From an uncultured Hyphomicrobiales bacterium (GTDB lineage Bacteria > Pseudomonadota > Alphaproteobacteria > Rhizobiales > Xanthobacteraceae): a DNA stretch of 64,000 nucleotides. How positions within the stretch are numbered: the stretch's first letter is position 1; every line of letters starts with the position of its first letter. Below the pieces are notes generated by a model, which did no database searches, was not told the DNA's origin, and saw nothing but the letters and a program-made list of their open reading frames with translations. The DNA lies in NCBI GenBank assembly GCA_903929045.1, contig CAIYTE010000160.1, forward strand, positions 1 to 64,000, read 5' to 3'. The position numbers were made by a program, and so were the translations under genes. Shown piece by piece: positions 10,711-19,263 of this stretch.

Positions 10711-11313
10711 ATGCGGCTTGTCGGCGACAACCTGACCTGCGTGCGCGGCGGTCGCGAGGTCTTCGCCGGCCTGAATTTCAGCGTCTCCGCCGGCGAGGCG
10801 CTGGTCGTGACCGGCCGTAACGGCGCCGGAAAATCGTCTTTGCTGCGCGTGATCGCGGGCCTGGTGGCAACGGCAAGTGGGACGGTCGCGCTTGAGGGCG
10901 GTGACGCCGAATCGCCCCCCGGCGAACAGGCGCATTATCTCGGCCACCTGGATGCGGTGAAGCCTTCGCTTTCAGTGTGTGAAAACCTTGCCTTCTGGTC
11001 GGCCTATCTCGGCGGCCAACCAGACGCCATCGACGAATCGCTTGAGGCCGTCGGCCTCGAACCCTTGGCCGGCCTGCTCGCGGCCTATCTGTCGGCCGGC
11101 CAACGGCGGCGGCTGTCGATCGCCCGGCTGTTGGCGGCGCCGCGACCGCTGTGGCTGCTGGACGAACCGACCTCGGCGCTCGACCAGCCGTCGCAGCAAA
11201 AGCTGGCGGAGCTGATGCGCGGCCATCTGGCCGGCGGCGGCCTGATCGTCGCCGCGGCACATGGGCCAATCGGGCTCGACGGCGCCCGCGAACTCAGGCT
11301 CGGCGCGCCATGA
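10711..11313 (+). CDS. ccmA: Heme exporter ATP-binding protein CcmA
   Basis: The product is a 200-residue ABC ATPase with Walker [14 protein letters not shown] (about 33-45), signature [15 protein letters not shown] and Walker [14 protein letters not shown]. The short length and N-terminus [16 protein letters not shown] are typical of CcmA. It works with CcmB, CcmC and CcmD at the inner membrane to release heme-loaded CcmE for cytochrome c maturation. It overlaps ccmB by 4 bp (ATGA). The maturation genes ccmE, F and H are not in this window. The c-type cytochrome encoded at 44913 would need this system. Confidence 0.93.
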   Translation: MRLVGDNLTCVRGGREVFAGLNFSVSAGEALVVTGRNGAGKSSLLRVIAGLVATASGTVALEGGDAESPPGEQAHYLGHLDAVKPSLSVCENLAFWSAYLGGQPDAIDESLEAVGLEPLAGLLAAYLSAGQRRRLSIARLLAAPRPLWLLDEPTSALDQPSQQKLAELMRGHLAGGGLIVAAAHGPIGLDGARELRLGAP

Positions 11314-11990
11314 GCGTGTTTTCCGCACTTTTGATCCGAGACATGCGCCTGTCGGTCCGCGTCGGCGGCGGTGCGCTGATGGGCGCGCTGTTTTTCCTCA
11401 TTGTCGTCAGCATGATGCCCTTCGCGATCGGGCCGGACCTCAATCTGCTGGCGAAAATCGGGCCGGCCATTCTCTGGCTCGGCGCGCTGCTGGCCAGCCT
11501 GCTCTCGCTCGACCGGCTTTTCGCCACCGACTACGACGACGGCTCGCTCGACCTCCTGATGATGGGCCGCATGCCGCTCGAACTCGCGGTCGCCGCGAAA
11601 GCCATCGCGCACTGGCTGACGACCAGTCTGCCGCTGGTCGTCATCACGCCGGTGCTCGGCCTGATGCTCAATGTCGAGATGAGTGCGATGGGCTGGGTGT
11701 CGCTGACGCTGCTGGCCGGCACACCCGCGCTCACTTTTATCGGCTTGATCGGCGCGGCGCTGTCGGTGACGCTGCGCCGCGGCGGCTTGCTCCTGGCGGT
11801 GCTGATATTACCGCTCACAATCCCGGTGCTGATTTTCGGCGTCTCCGCGGCTAACGCCGCCATCAATTCAGCGACCTTAGACCCCACGCCGCTCGGCTCC
11901 GCCTTCACCATTCTTTGTGCGCTGTCGCTGACGAGTTTCGTGCTGGGTCCTGTCGCAGCGGCAGCGGCCCTCCGGCACGGCCTCGAATAG
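11310..11990 (+). CDS. ccmB: Heme exporter membrane protein CcmB
   Basis: This 226-residue protein has six predicted membrane segments. The start ATG 11310 overlaps the ccmA stop, which fixes it; an upstream extension of the frame would run inside ccmA. The block [17 protein letters not shown] followed by [16 protein letters not shown] is characteristic of CcmB. It forms the membrane part of the CcmAB complex. The sequence downstream contains two unrelated small genes before ccmC, so the operon is interrupted compared with the usual ccmABCDG order. Confidence 0.93.
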   Translation: MSVFSALLIRDMRLSVRVGGGALMGALFFLIVVSMMPFAIGPDLNLLAKIGPAILWLGALLASLLSLDRLFATDYDDGSLDLLMMGRMPLELAVAAKAIAHWLTTSLPLVVITPVLGLMLNVEMSAMGWVSLTLLAGTPALTFIGLIGAALSVTLRRGGLLLAVLILPLTIPVLIFGVSAANAAINSATLDPTPLGSAFTILCALSLTSFVLGPVAAAAALRHGLE

Positions 11991-12067
11991 CACTACCTGA
12001 AGTTGCTTTAACGGTATGTTCTTGTTAGGTTTGTGCGCTGATCGCAGCCTTCGTCACGGAGCGAGCG

Positions 12068-12319
12068 ATGCGCATTTTCAAACTTAGCCGTACCGTTCTT
12101 GCGATAGCCATCGTTGGTAGTGCCATCGCGCCAGCTCAGGCCGCCGACGCGCCGTACCTCACCGTCGACAAGCTGAGCCCTGATAGTTTTCAGCAAAAGC
12201 TTCAGGACACCCGGGAAAACATCGGCCGGCAGCGGCTGATCCGGCCTGATTTTGTCCCCGCGCAGACGGTCATCGATGTCTGCAAGAAAAACCCGCGGCT
12301 TCCGCAGTGCGGACTTTAG
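12068..12319 (+). CDS. Small secreted protein of unknown function
   Basis: The product is an 83-residue protein with a clear signal peptide (basic start, hydrophobic stretch, cut near AQAADAP at about 27-28). The mature part is only about 56 residues, polar, and ends VCKKNPRLPQCGL with two cysteines that could form a disulfide. I do not recognise the family. It lies between ccmB and ccmC on the same strand and is followed two bases after its stop by the next unknown gene, so the two are likely co-transcribed. A link to cytochrome c maturation is possible from position only. Confidence 0.6.
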   Translation: MRIFKLSRTVLAIAIVGSAIAPAQAADAPYLTVDKLSPDSFQQKLQDTRENIGRQRLIRPDFVPAQTVIDVCKKNPRLPQCGL

Positions 12320-12321
12320 CC

Positions 12322-12894
12322 ATGGCCAAAAAAATCACGCTCAAGCCGGGGTGGGGCAAGCGGGGATATGAATTTCTGGTCAATGCAGCCAAGATCGCGG
12401 GCGTTTTGTCGCTGATCTATGGCGTCGGGTTCGGCGTGTTCCAGTACTTCGAAACGAAGAAGGAAAAGCGCGTCGAACAATCGCTCGCACTGTTCAAGCA
12501 ATTCAACAATCCGCCGTTCACCGACTACCGCCGCAGCATCAATACGGCTGTGATCGGAAACAGCGCCTTGATCTACGAAGCGGCGAGCGACGAAAAGAAA
12601 CTCACGGAAGCGATCGACACCATGGTGCGCAAAGGCGGGATCGCAACCGATTTGATTCTGGTCATGGATTTCTTTGACGGCGTCGTCTACTGCGCCGCGA
12701 AAAATATCTGCGACGCTGATATTTCCTACGACTTGTTCTACAGCCGCGCCAAAGAACTTTACGTATCGTTCTATCAATATATCGAGGCCCAGAGGAATTC
12801 CTTCGCAGGCAACGATTTCGGCGCTGGGCTGGAGACGCTGGTGAAGCTGAAAAAGCCGCCGGTCAGCAGGGTCGCAGCCGCACCGCCGCCCTGA
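12322..12894 (+). CDS. Membrane-anchored protein of unknown function
   Basis: A 190-residue product from ATG 12322; a GTG five codons upstream would overlap the previous gene. One membrane helix (about 20-43, AAKIAGVLSLIYGVGFGVFQYF) follows a basic cytoplasmic start. The rest is soluble and mostly helical, with VEQSLALFKQFNNPPFTDYR and a later segment containing two cysteines. I do not recognise the family. It follows the small secreted gene by 2 bp and precedes ccmC by 92 bp. Its lysine-rich composition (KKEKR, KKPP) differs somewhat from neighbouring genes, which may hint at insertion into the ccm locus. Confidence 0.65.
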   Translation: MAKKITLKPGWGKRGYEFLVNAAKIAGVLSLIYGVGFGVFQYFETKKEKRVEQSLALFKQFNNPPFTDYRRSINTAVIGNSALIYEAASDEKKLTEAIDTMVRKGGIATDLILVMDFFDGVVYCAAKNICDADISYDLFYSRAKELYVSFYQYIEAQRNSFAGNDFGAGLETLVKLKKPPVSRVAAAPPP

Positions 12895-12986
12895 AATGGC
12901 GCCAATCGGCGGGTCTTCTCGCCGCAGCGGCTAAAGTCTGTCTCCCACTCATTGCGCCCAGGCCGGACGACGGCTAATTCAGTTCT

Positions 12987-13727
12987 ATGGCCATTATCGA
13001 CCTCGCCAATCCGACGCGATTTTTAAGCCTGGTCAGCCGCGTGCTGCCGTGGCTTGCGCTGGCGACAGCGCTGGTATTCGCCGCCGGTCTCTACTTGGCG
13101 ATGAACGCGCCCGACGATTACCAGCAGGGTGCGACCGTCAAGATCATGTTCATTCATGTCCCTGCGGCGTGGCTTGGCATGATGGGCTGGGGCGTGATGA
13201 CCGTCGCCGCGCTCGGTACTTTGGTGTGGCGCCATCCGCTCGCCGACGTCGCCGGCAAAGCCGCCGCGCCCATCGGCGCCGCCTTCACCTTGATCTGTCT
13301 CGTCACCGGCTCGCTGTGGGGCCGCCCGACCTGGGGCACCTATTGGGTCTGGGATGCACGGCTGACGTCGGTGCTGGTGCTGTTTCTGCTCTATCTGGGC
13401 ATGCTGGCCTTGTACTGGACCGCGGAAGATCCGGCGCGCAGCTCTCGCGCGGCCGCCATCCTCGCGCTGGTCGGCGCGGTGAACATCCCGATCATCAAAT
13501 TTTCGGTCGAATGGTGGAACACGCTGCATCAGCCCGCTTCCATTCTTCGCACCGGCGGTTCTGCGATCGATCCGTCGCTGCTGTGGCCGCTGCTGACCAT
13601 GGCGCTGGCCTTCACGCTGCTGTTCTTCACGCTGCATTTCGCCGCCATGCGCAACGAAATTTTACGCCGCCGCGTCCGCAGCATGCAGATGATGCAGGCG
13701 CAAAAATTCGCCGGGGCCGAGGCATGA
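12987..13727 (+). CDS. ccmC: Heme exporter / heme handling protein CcmC
   Basis: This 246-residue protein has six membrane segments and the tryptophan-rich periplasmic motif WGRPTWGTYWVWDARLTS (about 110-127), the hallmark of the heme-handling protein family. Conserved histidines flank it in FIHVPAAWLG and EWWNTLHQPAS. CcmC presents heme to the chaperone CcmE in the periplasm. Its stop codon overlaps the start of ccmD (ATGA). It is separated from ccmAB by the two unknown genes at 12068-12894. Confidence 0.95.
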   Translation: MAIIDLANPTRFLSLVSRVLPWLALATALVFAAGLYLAMNAPDDYQQGATVKIMFIHVPAAWLGMMGWGVMTVAALGTLVWRHPLADVAGKAAAPIGAAFTLICLVTGSLWGRPTWGTYWVWDARLTSVLVLFLLYLGMLALYWTAEDPARSSRAAAILALVGAVNIPIIKFSVEWWNTLHQPASILRTGGSAIDPSLLWPLLTMALAFTLLFFTLHFAAMRNEILRRRVRSMQMMQAQKFAGAEA

Positions 13728-13918
13728 CGCTTGCGACTCTTGCTACAATTCTTGGTCCGCACGCCGACTTCATTGTCGCCGCTTACGGCGTTACCGTCTT
13801 CGTGGTCGCGCTTCTGATCGCCTGGGTCGCGCTCGACCATTCGGCACAGAAGCGCAGCCTCGGCGATCTTGAGGAGCGGGGCGTGACGCGGCGCTCGCGC
13901 CGGCAGAGCACTCCATGA
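13724..13918 (+). CDS. ccmD: Heme exporter protein CcmD
   Basis: A 64-residue protein starting at ATG 13724 within the ccmC stop and ending within the start of the next gene. It has one membrane helix preceded by LGPHADFIVAAYGVTV, where the aromatic patch near the helix start is typical of CcmD, and a basic cytoplasmic tail RRSRRQSTP. CcmD is needed to release holo-CcmE from CcmABC. The start was set by operon overlap and by the family size of 45-70 residues. Confidence 0.85.
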   Translation: MTLATLATILGPHADFIVAAYGVTVFVVALLIAWVALDHSAQKRSLGDLEERGVTRRSRRQSTP

Positions 13919-14505
13919 GCGATACAACGGACGCGCCGCACAAGACCCGGCGCAATATATTATTGCTGCTGCCGCTGCTCGCCTTTCTCGGCTTAGCGGC
14001 CCTGTTCTTCGTGCGGCTCGGTGCCGGCGATGCGTCGCGCATTCCTTCCGCGCTGATTGGGCAAGCCGCGCCGAACACGAACCTGCCGCCGCTCGCCGGC
14101 ATCGAGCGCGATGGCAAGCCGGTGCCCGGCCTCACCAACGATACGTTCAAGGGCGCGGTGACATTGGTGAATGTGTGGGCATCGTGGTGCGTGCCGTGCC
14201 GCGATGAGGTGCCGCAACTCGATCAACTGTCCAAAGACAAACGCATCCAGCTTGCCGGCATCAATTACAAGGACGCGCCGGACAATGCGCGCCGCTTCCT
14301 CAATCGCTTTGGCAATCCGTTCGCCGCTGCCGGCGTCGATGAAAAAGGCCGCGCGTCGATCGACTGGGGCGTCTACGGCGTGCCGGAAACCTTTCTGGTC
14401 GGCCGCGATGGCAAGATCGCTTACAAGCTCGTTGGCGCGGTCACAGCGGAAAATCTGGCAAAAGTGCTCGGGCCTGAAATCGAGAAGGCGCTGGCGAAGA
14501 ATTAG
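13915..14505 (+). CDS. ccmG: Thiol:disulfide interchange protein CcmG/DsbE
   Basis: This 196-residue protein is anchored by one N-terminal helix and has a periplasmic thioredoxin-like domain with WASWCVPCRDEVP (about 84-96). The DsbE-type core is completed by GINYKDAPDNARRFL and GVYGVPETFLVGRDG, where the cis-proline follows Val. CcmG keeps apocytochrome c cysteines reduced for heme attachment. It overlaps ccmD by 4 bp and ends the ccmCDG run. The start ATG 13915 is fixed by that overlap. Confidence 0.94.
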   Translation: MSDTTDAPHKTRRNILLLLPLLAFLGLAALFFVRLGAGDASRIPSALIGQAAPNTNLPPLAGIERDGKPVPGLTNDTFKGAVTLVNVWASWCVPCRDEVPQLDQLSKDKRIQLAGINYKDAPDNARRFLNRFGNPFAAAGVDEKGRASIDWGVYGVPETFLVGRDGKIAYKLVGAVTAENLAKVLGPEIEKALAKN

Positions 14506-14524
14506 CGGCGTCAGCCGTGACGCG

Positions 14525-15004
14525 TTAGAGCGCGGCAATATCCGTGAAGAGCGACACGAGAAAAACCAGACCCCAGGTCACACCGCTGACGGCCGGCGCG
14601 GGAAACGCGGCGTGGAGTTTCGGCCACCGCGCCCACATCGAATAAGCAACAATTATCAAAGGCAAAATCACCGGCACAATGACGGCCGGCTTCATGTGGC
14701 GCGAACACATGTCGATGGCGACAAAAGCCGCAACACCGGAAAACGGCACCAGAATAAAAGCGATGACGGCGGACCAGCGCGGCATATGTCCGACAACGGC
14801 ACCGGTTATCAGCAAGGCCGCCAGCACGACCCAAAGAGCGATAACCGCAAAGAAGCTCGCCATCGCGTCGCCAAAGGCTGCATCACCGCCGCCGGACGAG
14901 AACGAAATGCTGGCGAGCATCGCAACATAAAGACCGCAAGCGAGCACGAGCAGGACGATGGTGCCGACTGGCGGTCCTTTGGGTTGCACGGTTTCGATCG
15001 ACAT
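14525..15004 (-). CDS. Integral membrane protein of unknown function
   Basis: A 159-residue protein with about five hydrophobic segments, beginning MSIETVQPKGPPVGTIVLLV. It contains GHMPRWSAVIAFILVPFSG and a charged loop with DMCSRHMKP. I cannot assign a family. It lies convergent to ccmG (about 20 bp between stop codons) and 37 bp downstream of yciB on the same strand, so it may be the last gene of a ftsY-yciB transcript. A small membrane regulator or transporter-like fold is possible, but nothing in the sequence decides. Confidence 0.6.
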   Translation of the reverse strand: MSIETVQPKGPPVGTIVLLVLACGLYVAMLASISFSSGGGDAAFGDAMASFFAVIALWVVLAALLITGAVVGHMPRWSAVIAFILVPFSGVAAFVAIDMCSRHMKPAVIVPVILPLIIVAYSMWARWPKLHAAFPAPAVSGVTWGLVFLVSLFTDIAAL

Positions 15005-15041
15005 GACGCTCCCCCGTTGTTCGAACCACGATCGCGGTAGA

Positions 15042-15608
15042 TTAGTCTTTCTTTTCCGGCACGGCGTATTTCATCAGCAGCGGATACTGCAACGCGCCGA
15101 AGATCATCGTCAGCGGCACGACGCCGAACAGCTTGAAGCTGACCCAGAAGTCCGTTGTCTGCGTACGCCACACGGCCTCATTGAGCACGGAGAGAAACAG
15201 AAAAAACAGCGCCCAGCGCCAGGTCAGCTTGCGCCAGCCTTCCGGCGTCAGGTGAAACATCTGGTCGAACAGGATGCTGAGAAACTGCTTGTTGAAGGCG
15301 AGCCCGCCGAGCAACACACCGCCGAACAATACATAGATGATCGTCGGCTTGAGCTTGATAAACAGGTCGTCGTGCAGAACAAGCGTCAGTCCGCCGAACA
15401 CCAGCACGATGATGGCGGTGATGACCGGCATGATCGCGATGTGCCTGGTCATGACGTATGAAAACGCCAATGCCGCCAGCACCGCGACCATGAAGGCGCC
15501 AGTCGCCGCATAGATGCCGAACTTCGCGTTGGCGGCGAAGAACAGAATCAGCGGCCCGATATCGAGCGCCAGCTTGAGCATGGGATTGAGCTGCTGTTTG
15601 TCGGCCAC
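15042..15608 (-). CDS. yciB: Inner membrane septation/permeability protein YciB (IspZ family)
   Basis: This 188-residue protein has five to six membrane segments and the family blocks DIGPLILFF, a central [20 protein letters not shown] and [20 protein letters not shown]. These match YciB (intracellular septation protein A). The protein affects inner-membrane integrity and division in several bacteria. It starts 3 bp downstream of the ftsY stop, so the two are co-transcribed. This ftsY-yciB pairing is usual in Hyphomicrobiales. Confidence 0.93.
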   Translation of the reverse strand: MADKQQLNPMLKLALDIGPLILFFAANAKFGIYAATGAFMVAVLAALAFSYVMTRHIAIMPVITAIIVLVFGGLTLVLHDDLFIKLKPTIIYVLFGGVLLGGLAFNKQFLSILFDQMFHLTPEGWRKLTWRWALFFLFLSVLNEAVWRTQTTDFWVSFKLFGVVPLTMIFGALQYPLLMKYAVPEKKD

Positions 15609-15611
15609 GTT

Positions 15612-16541
15612 CTAATCCTCAATCCCCACCACGGCGCGGGAGAAGTCGCGCGCGGTGAATGCCGCCAGATCGTCAACGCCTTCACCGACGCCGATGAAGT
15701 GCACCGGCAGTTTGAACCGGTCGGCGATGGCGACCAGAATGCCGCCCCGCGCGGTGCCGTCTAGCTTGGTCATGACCAGCCCCGTGACACCCGCGATCTT
15801 GCCGAAAATCTCGACCTGACTGAGTGCGTTTTGTCCGACCGTCGCGTCGAGCACGAGCAGCACCGCGTTCGGCGCGGTCGGCTCGACCTTGCGAATGACG
15901 CGCAGCATCTTTTCCAGTTCGCTCATCAATTCGGTGCGGTTCTGCAACCGCCCGGCCGTATCGATCAGCACGACATCGACACCCTCGGCCTTCGCCGCGG
16001 TGACGGCGTCGAACGCCAGGCTCGCGGCGTCGGCGCCGGGTGTCGAGGCGCGAATGCTGGCCCCGGTGCGCCCCGCCCATATCTTGAGTTGTTCGATGGC
16101 GGCGGCGCGGAACGTATCGCCCGCAACCAGCATCACGCTCTTGCCTTCGGCGCGGAATTTCGCCGCCAGCTTGCCGATGGTGGTGGTCTTGCCGGAGCCG
16201 TTGACGCCGCAGACCAAGATGACGAAAGGCCTCGCCGTGATCTCAAGCGGCTTGGCCACGGCACTGAGCACCTTTTCGACCTCGCCGGCCAGCACGTTCT
16301 TCACTTCGTCCGGCGCGATGCCTTTTTCAAAGCGGCCGTCGCTCAGCACCTTGATGACGCGCGCGGCGAAGTCCGGCCCGAGATCGGCGCGAATCAATTC
16401 ACTCTCGAGGTCCTCGACCGCCTCGGCGTCCAGCTTGCGCTTGGTGACGAGGTCGGCGATCGCTCCGCCGAGCGAGGCCGAGGTGCGCTCGAGCCCGGAG
16501 GAGAGGCGTTTCCACCAGCTTTGCTGTGTGCTGTCGTTCAT
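15612..16541 (-). CDS. ftsY: Signal recognition particle receptor FtsY
   Basis: This 309-residue GTPase has an N domain at about 15-90 and a G domain with the P-loop CGVNGSGKTTTIGKLA, DTAGR and the specificity motif TKLDGTARGG. The acidic A domain of E. coli FtsY is absent, as in most alphaproteobacteria. It receives SRP-bound ribosomes at the membrane and partners with Ffh encoded at 22875. Start ATG 16539-16541 was chosen to give the usual short N-terminus MNDSTQQSWWKRL. Only 26 bp separate it from the divergent pseudouridine synthase start, which leaves almost no room for separate promoters. Confidence 0.95.
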   Translation of the reverse strand: MNDSTQQSWWKRLSSGLERTSASLGGAIADLVTKRKLDAEAVEDLESELIRADLGPDFAARVIKVLSDGRFEKGIAPDEVKNVLAGEVEKVLSAVAKPLEITARPFVILVCGVNGSGKTTTIGKLAAKFRAEGKSVMLVAGDTFRAAAIEQLKIWAGRTGASIRASTPGADAASLAFDAVTAAKAEGVDVVLIDTAGRLQNRTELMSELEKMLRVIRKVEPTAPNAVLLVLDATVGQNALSQVEIFGKIAGVTGLVMTKLDGTARGGILVAIADRFKLPVHFIGVGEGVDDLAAFTARDFSRAVVGIED

Positions 16542-16567
16542 GTTGCGCCCGTGATAGCGGTTTCGCC

Positions 16568-17284
16568 ATGACACCGGAAGAGACGCTTTCCCGCCTGCTG
16601 TACCGCGACGGCCTGATGCTGGTGATCGACAAGCCGGCCGGGTTGTCGGTGCACCGCGGCCCGAAGGGCGGATCGAGCCTCGAAGACTATTTCGACGCGC
16701 TGCGCTTCGGCCTGCCCCGCGACCCGGCGCTGGCGCACCGGCTCGATAAGGACACGTCCGGCTGCCTCGTGCTCGGCCGCCATCGCAAAGCGCTCGCTTT
16801 GTTGGGCAAACTGTTCAAGAACGGCAAGATCGGCAAGATGTACTGGGCCGTCGTCGAAGGCGGGCCGGCCGCGGACGAGGGCACAATCGACATGCCGCTC
16901 GGCAAACTGGACGAGAATCGCGGCTGGTGGATGAAACCCGATCCGGAGGGCAAGCCCGCGGTCTCGAACTGGACGGTGATGGGCCGCACCGACGGCCACA
17001 CCTGGCTGGCGCTCGAACCGCTCACCGGACGGACGCATCAGCTGCGCGTGCATTGCGCCGAAATGGGCTTTCCGATTTTGGGCGATCCGATCTACGGCAG
17101 CGCGCCGCGCACAGGTGGAGCGCCGTTGCATCTCCATTCGCGCCGAATCGTTGTGCCGATCTCCAAGAACAAGCCCGCCGTCGTCACCGAAGCGCCCGCG
17201 CCGAAACATATGCAGGCGATGCTGGCGAAATGCGGATGGACCGACGCGGTTGACCCAAAACCGGACACAACGGCCGCGAATTGA
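16568..17284 (+). CDS. RluA-family pseudouridine synthase
   Basis: This 238-residue enzyme has the catalytic motif HRLDKDTSG (about 58-66), whose Asp attacks the target uridine, plus LEPLTGRTHQLRVH and GFPILGDPIYG. It has no N-terminal S4 domain, so it is the short form of the family acting on rRNA or tRNA. Target position cannot be told; RluA/TruC-type paralogs exist. ATG 16568 was chosen because an upstream frame would overlap ftsY and lacks family similarity. It is divergent from ftsY and convergent with the gene at 17400. Confidence 0.9.
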   Translation: MTPEETLSRLLYRDGLMLVIDKPAGLSVHRGPKGGSSLEDYFDALRFGLPRDPALAHRLDKDTSGCLVLGRHRKALALLGKLFKNGKIGKMYWAVVEGGPAADEGTIDMPLGKLDENRGWWMKPDPEGKPAVSNWTVMGRTDGHTWLALEPLTGRTHQLRVHCAEMGFPILGDPIYGSAPRTGGAPLHLHSRRIVVPISKNKPAVVTEAPAPKHMQAMLAKCGWTDAVDPKPDTTAAN

Positions 17285-17305
17285 GTTCGCAGGCGCGTCG
17301 CGCTG

Positions 17306-17373
17306 AACGAATTCGTTAATCTCTGATCGCAGGTGCGTGTTCACGGGTCCGATTCGTTCTCAAGAACGAATCG
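17306..17373. repeat. Two related dyads between convergent genes
   Basis: AACGAATTCGTT at 17306-17317 is a perfect palindrome. CGATTCGTTCT 17350-17360 and AGAACGAATCG 17363-17373 form a second 11-bp dyad around CA. Both use the same half-site AACGAAT/ATTCGTT. They lie in the gap between two stop codons. No U-tract follows, so a shared protein-binding site or a weak bidirectional terminator are both possible. Confidence 0.5.
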
Positions 17374-17399
17374 CAGTCGTTTGGTGAACCGCGGGCGCC

Positions 17400-18023
17400 T
17401 TAATACAGATGCCCCTTGATGCGCTCCGGCGCTTCGCGGTCGTACGTCTCGCCGCCCAATTTGCCGTGGCTCAATTCGGCGATGATGGTGCCAGTCGACG
17501 GCAGGCTCTTGCGGTCGATCTTCGACTTCTCATCCCACAGTTTCGAGCGCACCACCGCCTTCGAGCAATGGAAGAAAGCGGTGTCGACGTGAACGATCAT
17601 CACACTGCGCGGCAGCTTGCCGTTCACCGCGAAGCTTTGCATCAAGTCCGGATCGACCGAAATCGACGCGCGGCCGTTGACGCGAAAGGTTTCGCCAATG
17701 CCGGGAATGAGAAACAGCAAGCCGATGCGCGGATCTTGCAGAATGTTGCGGAAGCCGTCGATGCGGTTGTTTCCCGGACGATCCGGAATCGCCAGCGTCC
17801 GCTCGTCGAGCACGCGCACGAATCCCGGCGCATCGCCTTTCGGCGAACAATCGAGCCCGTCAGGTCCGCCGGTCGCGATCGCGACGAAGGGGGCGGCTTC
17901 GATCAGCTTGCGGTAATTGTCGTCGATGTGATCGATCTCTTTGACGACCGACCCTGGATTTCTCTCGCCGTAGAGCGCCTCGAGTTGTTCGATGCTGGTG
18001 ATCAGATGTTCGTTCGCGCTCAT
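17400..18023 (-). CDS. Pyridoxamine 5'-phosphate oxidase-like FMN-binding protein
   Basis: This 207-residue protein has the split-barrel flavin-binding fold suggested by FVAIATGGPDGLDCSPKGD (about 47-65), TLAIPDRPGNNRIDGFRNI and IGLLFLIPG, followed by FRVNGRASISVDP. These blocks mark the PPOX family subgroup often annotated with pyrimidine- or flavin-related oxidoreductases. The reaction is unknown. Start ATG 18021-18023 was preferred because AGGGGA lies seven bases before it, while the ATG two codons upstream would abut that site. It sits 10 bp downstream of mtaB and is likely in the same transcript. Confidence 0.85.
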   Translation of the reverse strand: MSANEHLITSIEQLEALYGERNPGSVVKEIDHIDDNYRKLIEAAPFVAIATGGPDGLDCSPKGDAPGFVRVLDERTLAIPDRPGNNRIDGFRNILQDPRIGLLFLIPGIGETFRVNGRASISVDPDLMQSFAVNGKLPRSVMIVHVDTAFFHCSKAVVRSKLWDEKSKIDRKSLPSTGTIIAELSHGKLGGETYDREAPERIKGHLY

Positions 18024-18033
18024 GTGCATTCCC

Positions 18034-19263
18034 CTACGCGGCCAGAAGTTGCCGCCCGTCGTGACCGCTCACCGCGATGTCCAAAAGCATACCGGGCGCG
18101 GCAGGTTGAGCAAGCCGCACCGCGGTGAACTGCTCGGTGCGGCCGATGCCGCCGCGCTCCGTCAGCACCCGCAAGCGCGCGCCGACCTGACGCTCCAGAT
18201 GCGCCCGCAAAGCGGCCTCGCCCGCCACACGCAGCCGCGCGGCGCGTTGCTTGATGAGCCCGCGGTCGAGTTGCGGCATGCGCGCCGCCGGTGTGCCCGG
18301 GCGCGGCGAAAACGGAAAGACGTGAAGCTGGGTCAGGCCGCAGTCCGCGACCAGATCGAGCGAACGCTGGAACATGGCTTCGGTCTCGGTCGGAAAGCCG
18401 GCGATAATGTCGGCGCCGAACACGACATCCGGCCGCACGCGGCGCACGGCGTTGCTGAAAGCAATGGCGTCGCCGCGCGAATGCCGCCGCTTCATGCGCT
18501 TGAGAATGAGGTCGTCCCCGTGCTGCAACGACAAATGCAGATGCGGCATCAGCCGGGATTCGGTAGCGAAGGCATCGAGCAGGTCGTCGTCGACCTCAAC
18601 CGAGTCGATAGACGACAGCCGCAGCCGCGCCAGTTCCGGCACATCGCGCAGGATCCGCTTAACCAGGGCGCCGAGGCGTGGTGTTTCCGGCAAATCCGCG
18701 CCATAGCTGGTGATATCGACGCCGGTGAGCACGATTTCGCGATAGCCGTTTGTCACCAGCCGCTGCACCTGCGCCACCGCATCGTCCATCGGCAACGACC
18801 GCGAATTGCCGCGACCGAACGGAATGATGCAGAACGTGCAGCGATGATCGCAGCCGTTCTGGACCTGCACGAAAGCGCGGGTGTGGCCTTCGATATGATC
18901 GATGCCGTGCCGGTGCGGCAGTTTCGCCGCCATGATGTCGCCGACATCGACCCGCTCCGTCGAACGCCAGCCTTCGGCGCTGAGCTTTTCTTCGTTGCCC
19001 AGCACGCGCGCCACTTCAGTCATGGCGGCAAACTGTTCGGGGGCGGTTTGCGCCGCGCAGCCGGTGACGACGATGTTCGCGTCCGGTTTTTCACGCTTGA
19101 TGCGGCGGATGGTCTGGCGCGCCTGCCGTACAGCTTCGCCGGTGACGTTGCAGGTGTTAACGATCACCGTATTGTCGACGCCTGCGGCGCTTGCTTCACG
19201 GCGGATCACTTCCGACTCGGCGATATTGAGCCGACAGCCGAAAGTGACGACGTCGAGGCTCAC
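18034..19263 (-). CDS. mtaB: tRNA (N6-threonylcarbamoyladenosine-2-methylthio) transferase MtaB
   Basis: This 409-residue radical SAM enzyme adds a methylthio group to t6A37 of tRNAs. The N-terminal UPF0004 domain has FGCRLN, NTCNVT and GCAAQT cysteines. The radical SAM cluster motif is [20 protein letters not shown]-like C-terminus follows. The start is GTG 19261-19263, overlapping the dapF stop by 4 bp; the upstream frame inside dapF is not part of the gene. The dapF-mtaB-ftsY order is common in Hyphomicrobiales; here the PPOX gene and the divergent rluA-type gene lie between mtaB and ftsY. Confidence 0.93.
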   Translation of the reverse strand: MSLDVVTFGCRLNIAESEVIRREASAAGVDNTVIVNTCNVTGEAVRQARQTIRRIKREKPDANIVVTGCAAQTAPEQFAAMTEVARVLGNEEKLSAEGWRSTERVDVGDIMAAKLPHRHGIDHIEGHTRAFVQVQNGCDHRCTFCIIPFGRGNSRSLPMDDAVAQVQRLVTNGYREIVLTGVDITSYGADLPETPRLGALVKRILRDVPELARLRLSSIDSVEVDDDLLDAFATESRLMPHLHLSLQHGDDLILKRMKRRHSRGDAIAFSNAVRRVRPDVVFGADIIAGFPTETEAMFQRSLDLVADCGLTQLHVFPFSPRPGTPAARMPQLDRGLIKQRAARLRVAGEAALRAHLERQVGARLRVLTERGGIGRTEQFTAVRLAQPAAPGMLLDIAVSGHDGRQLLAA

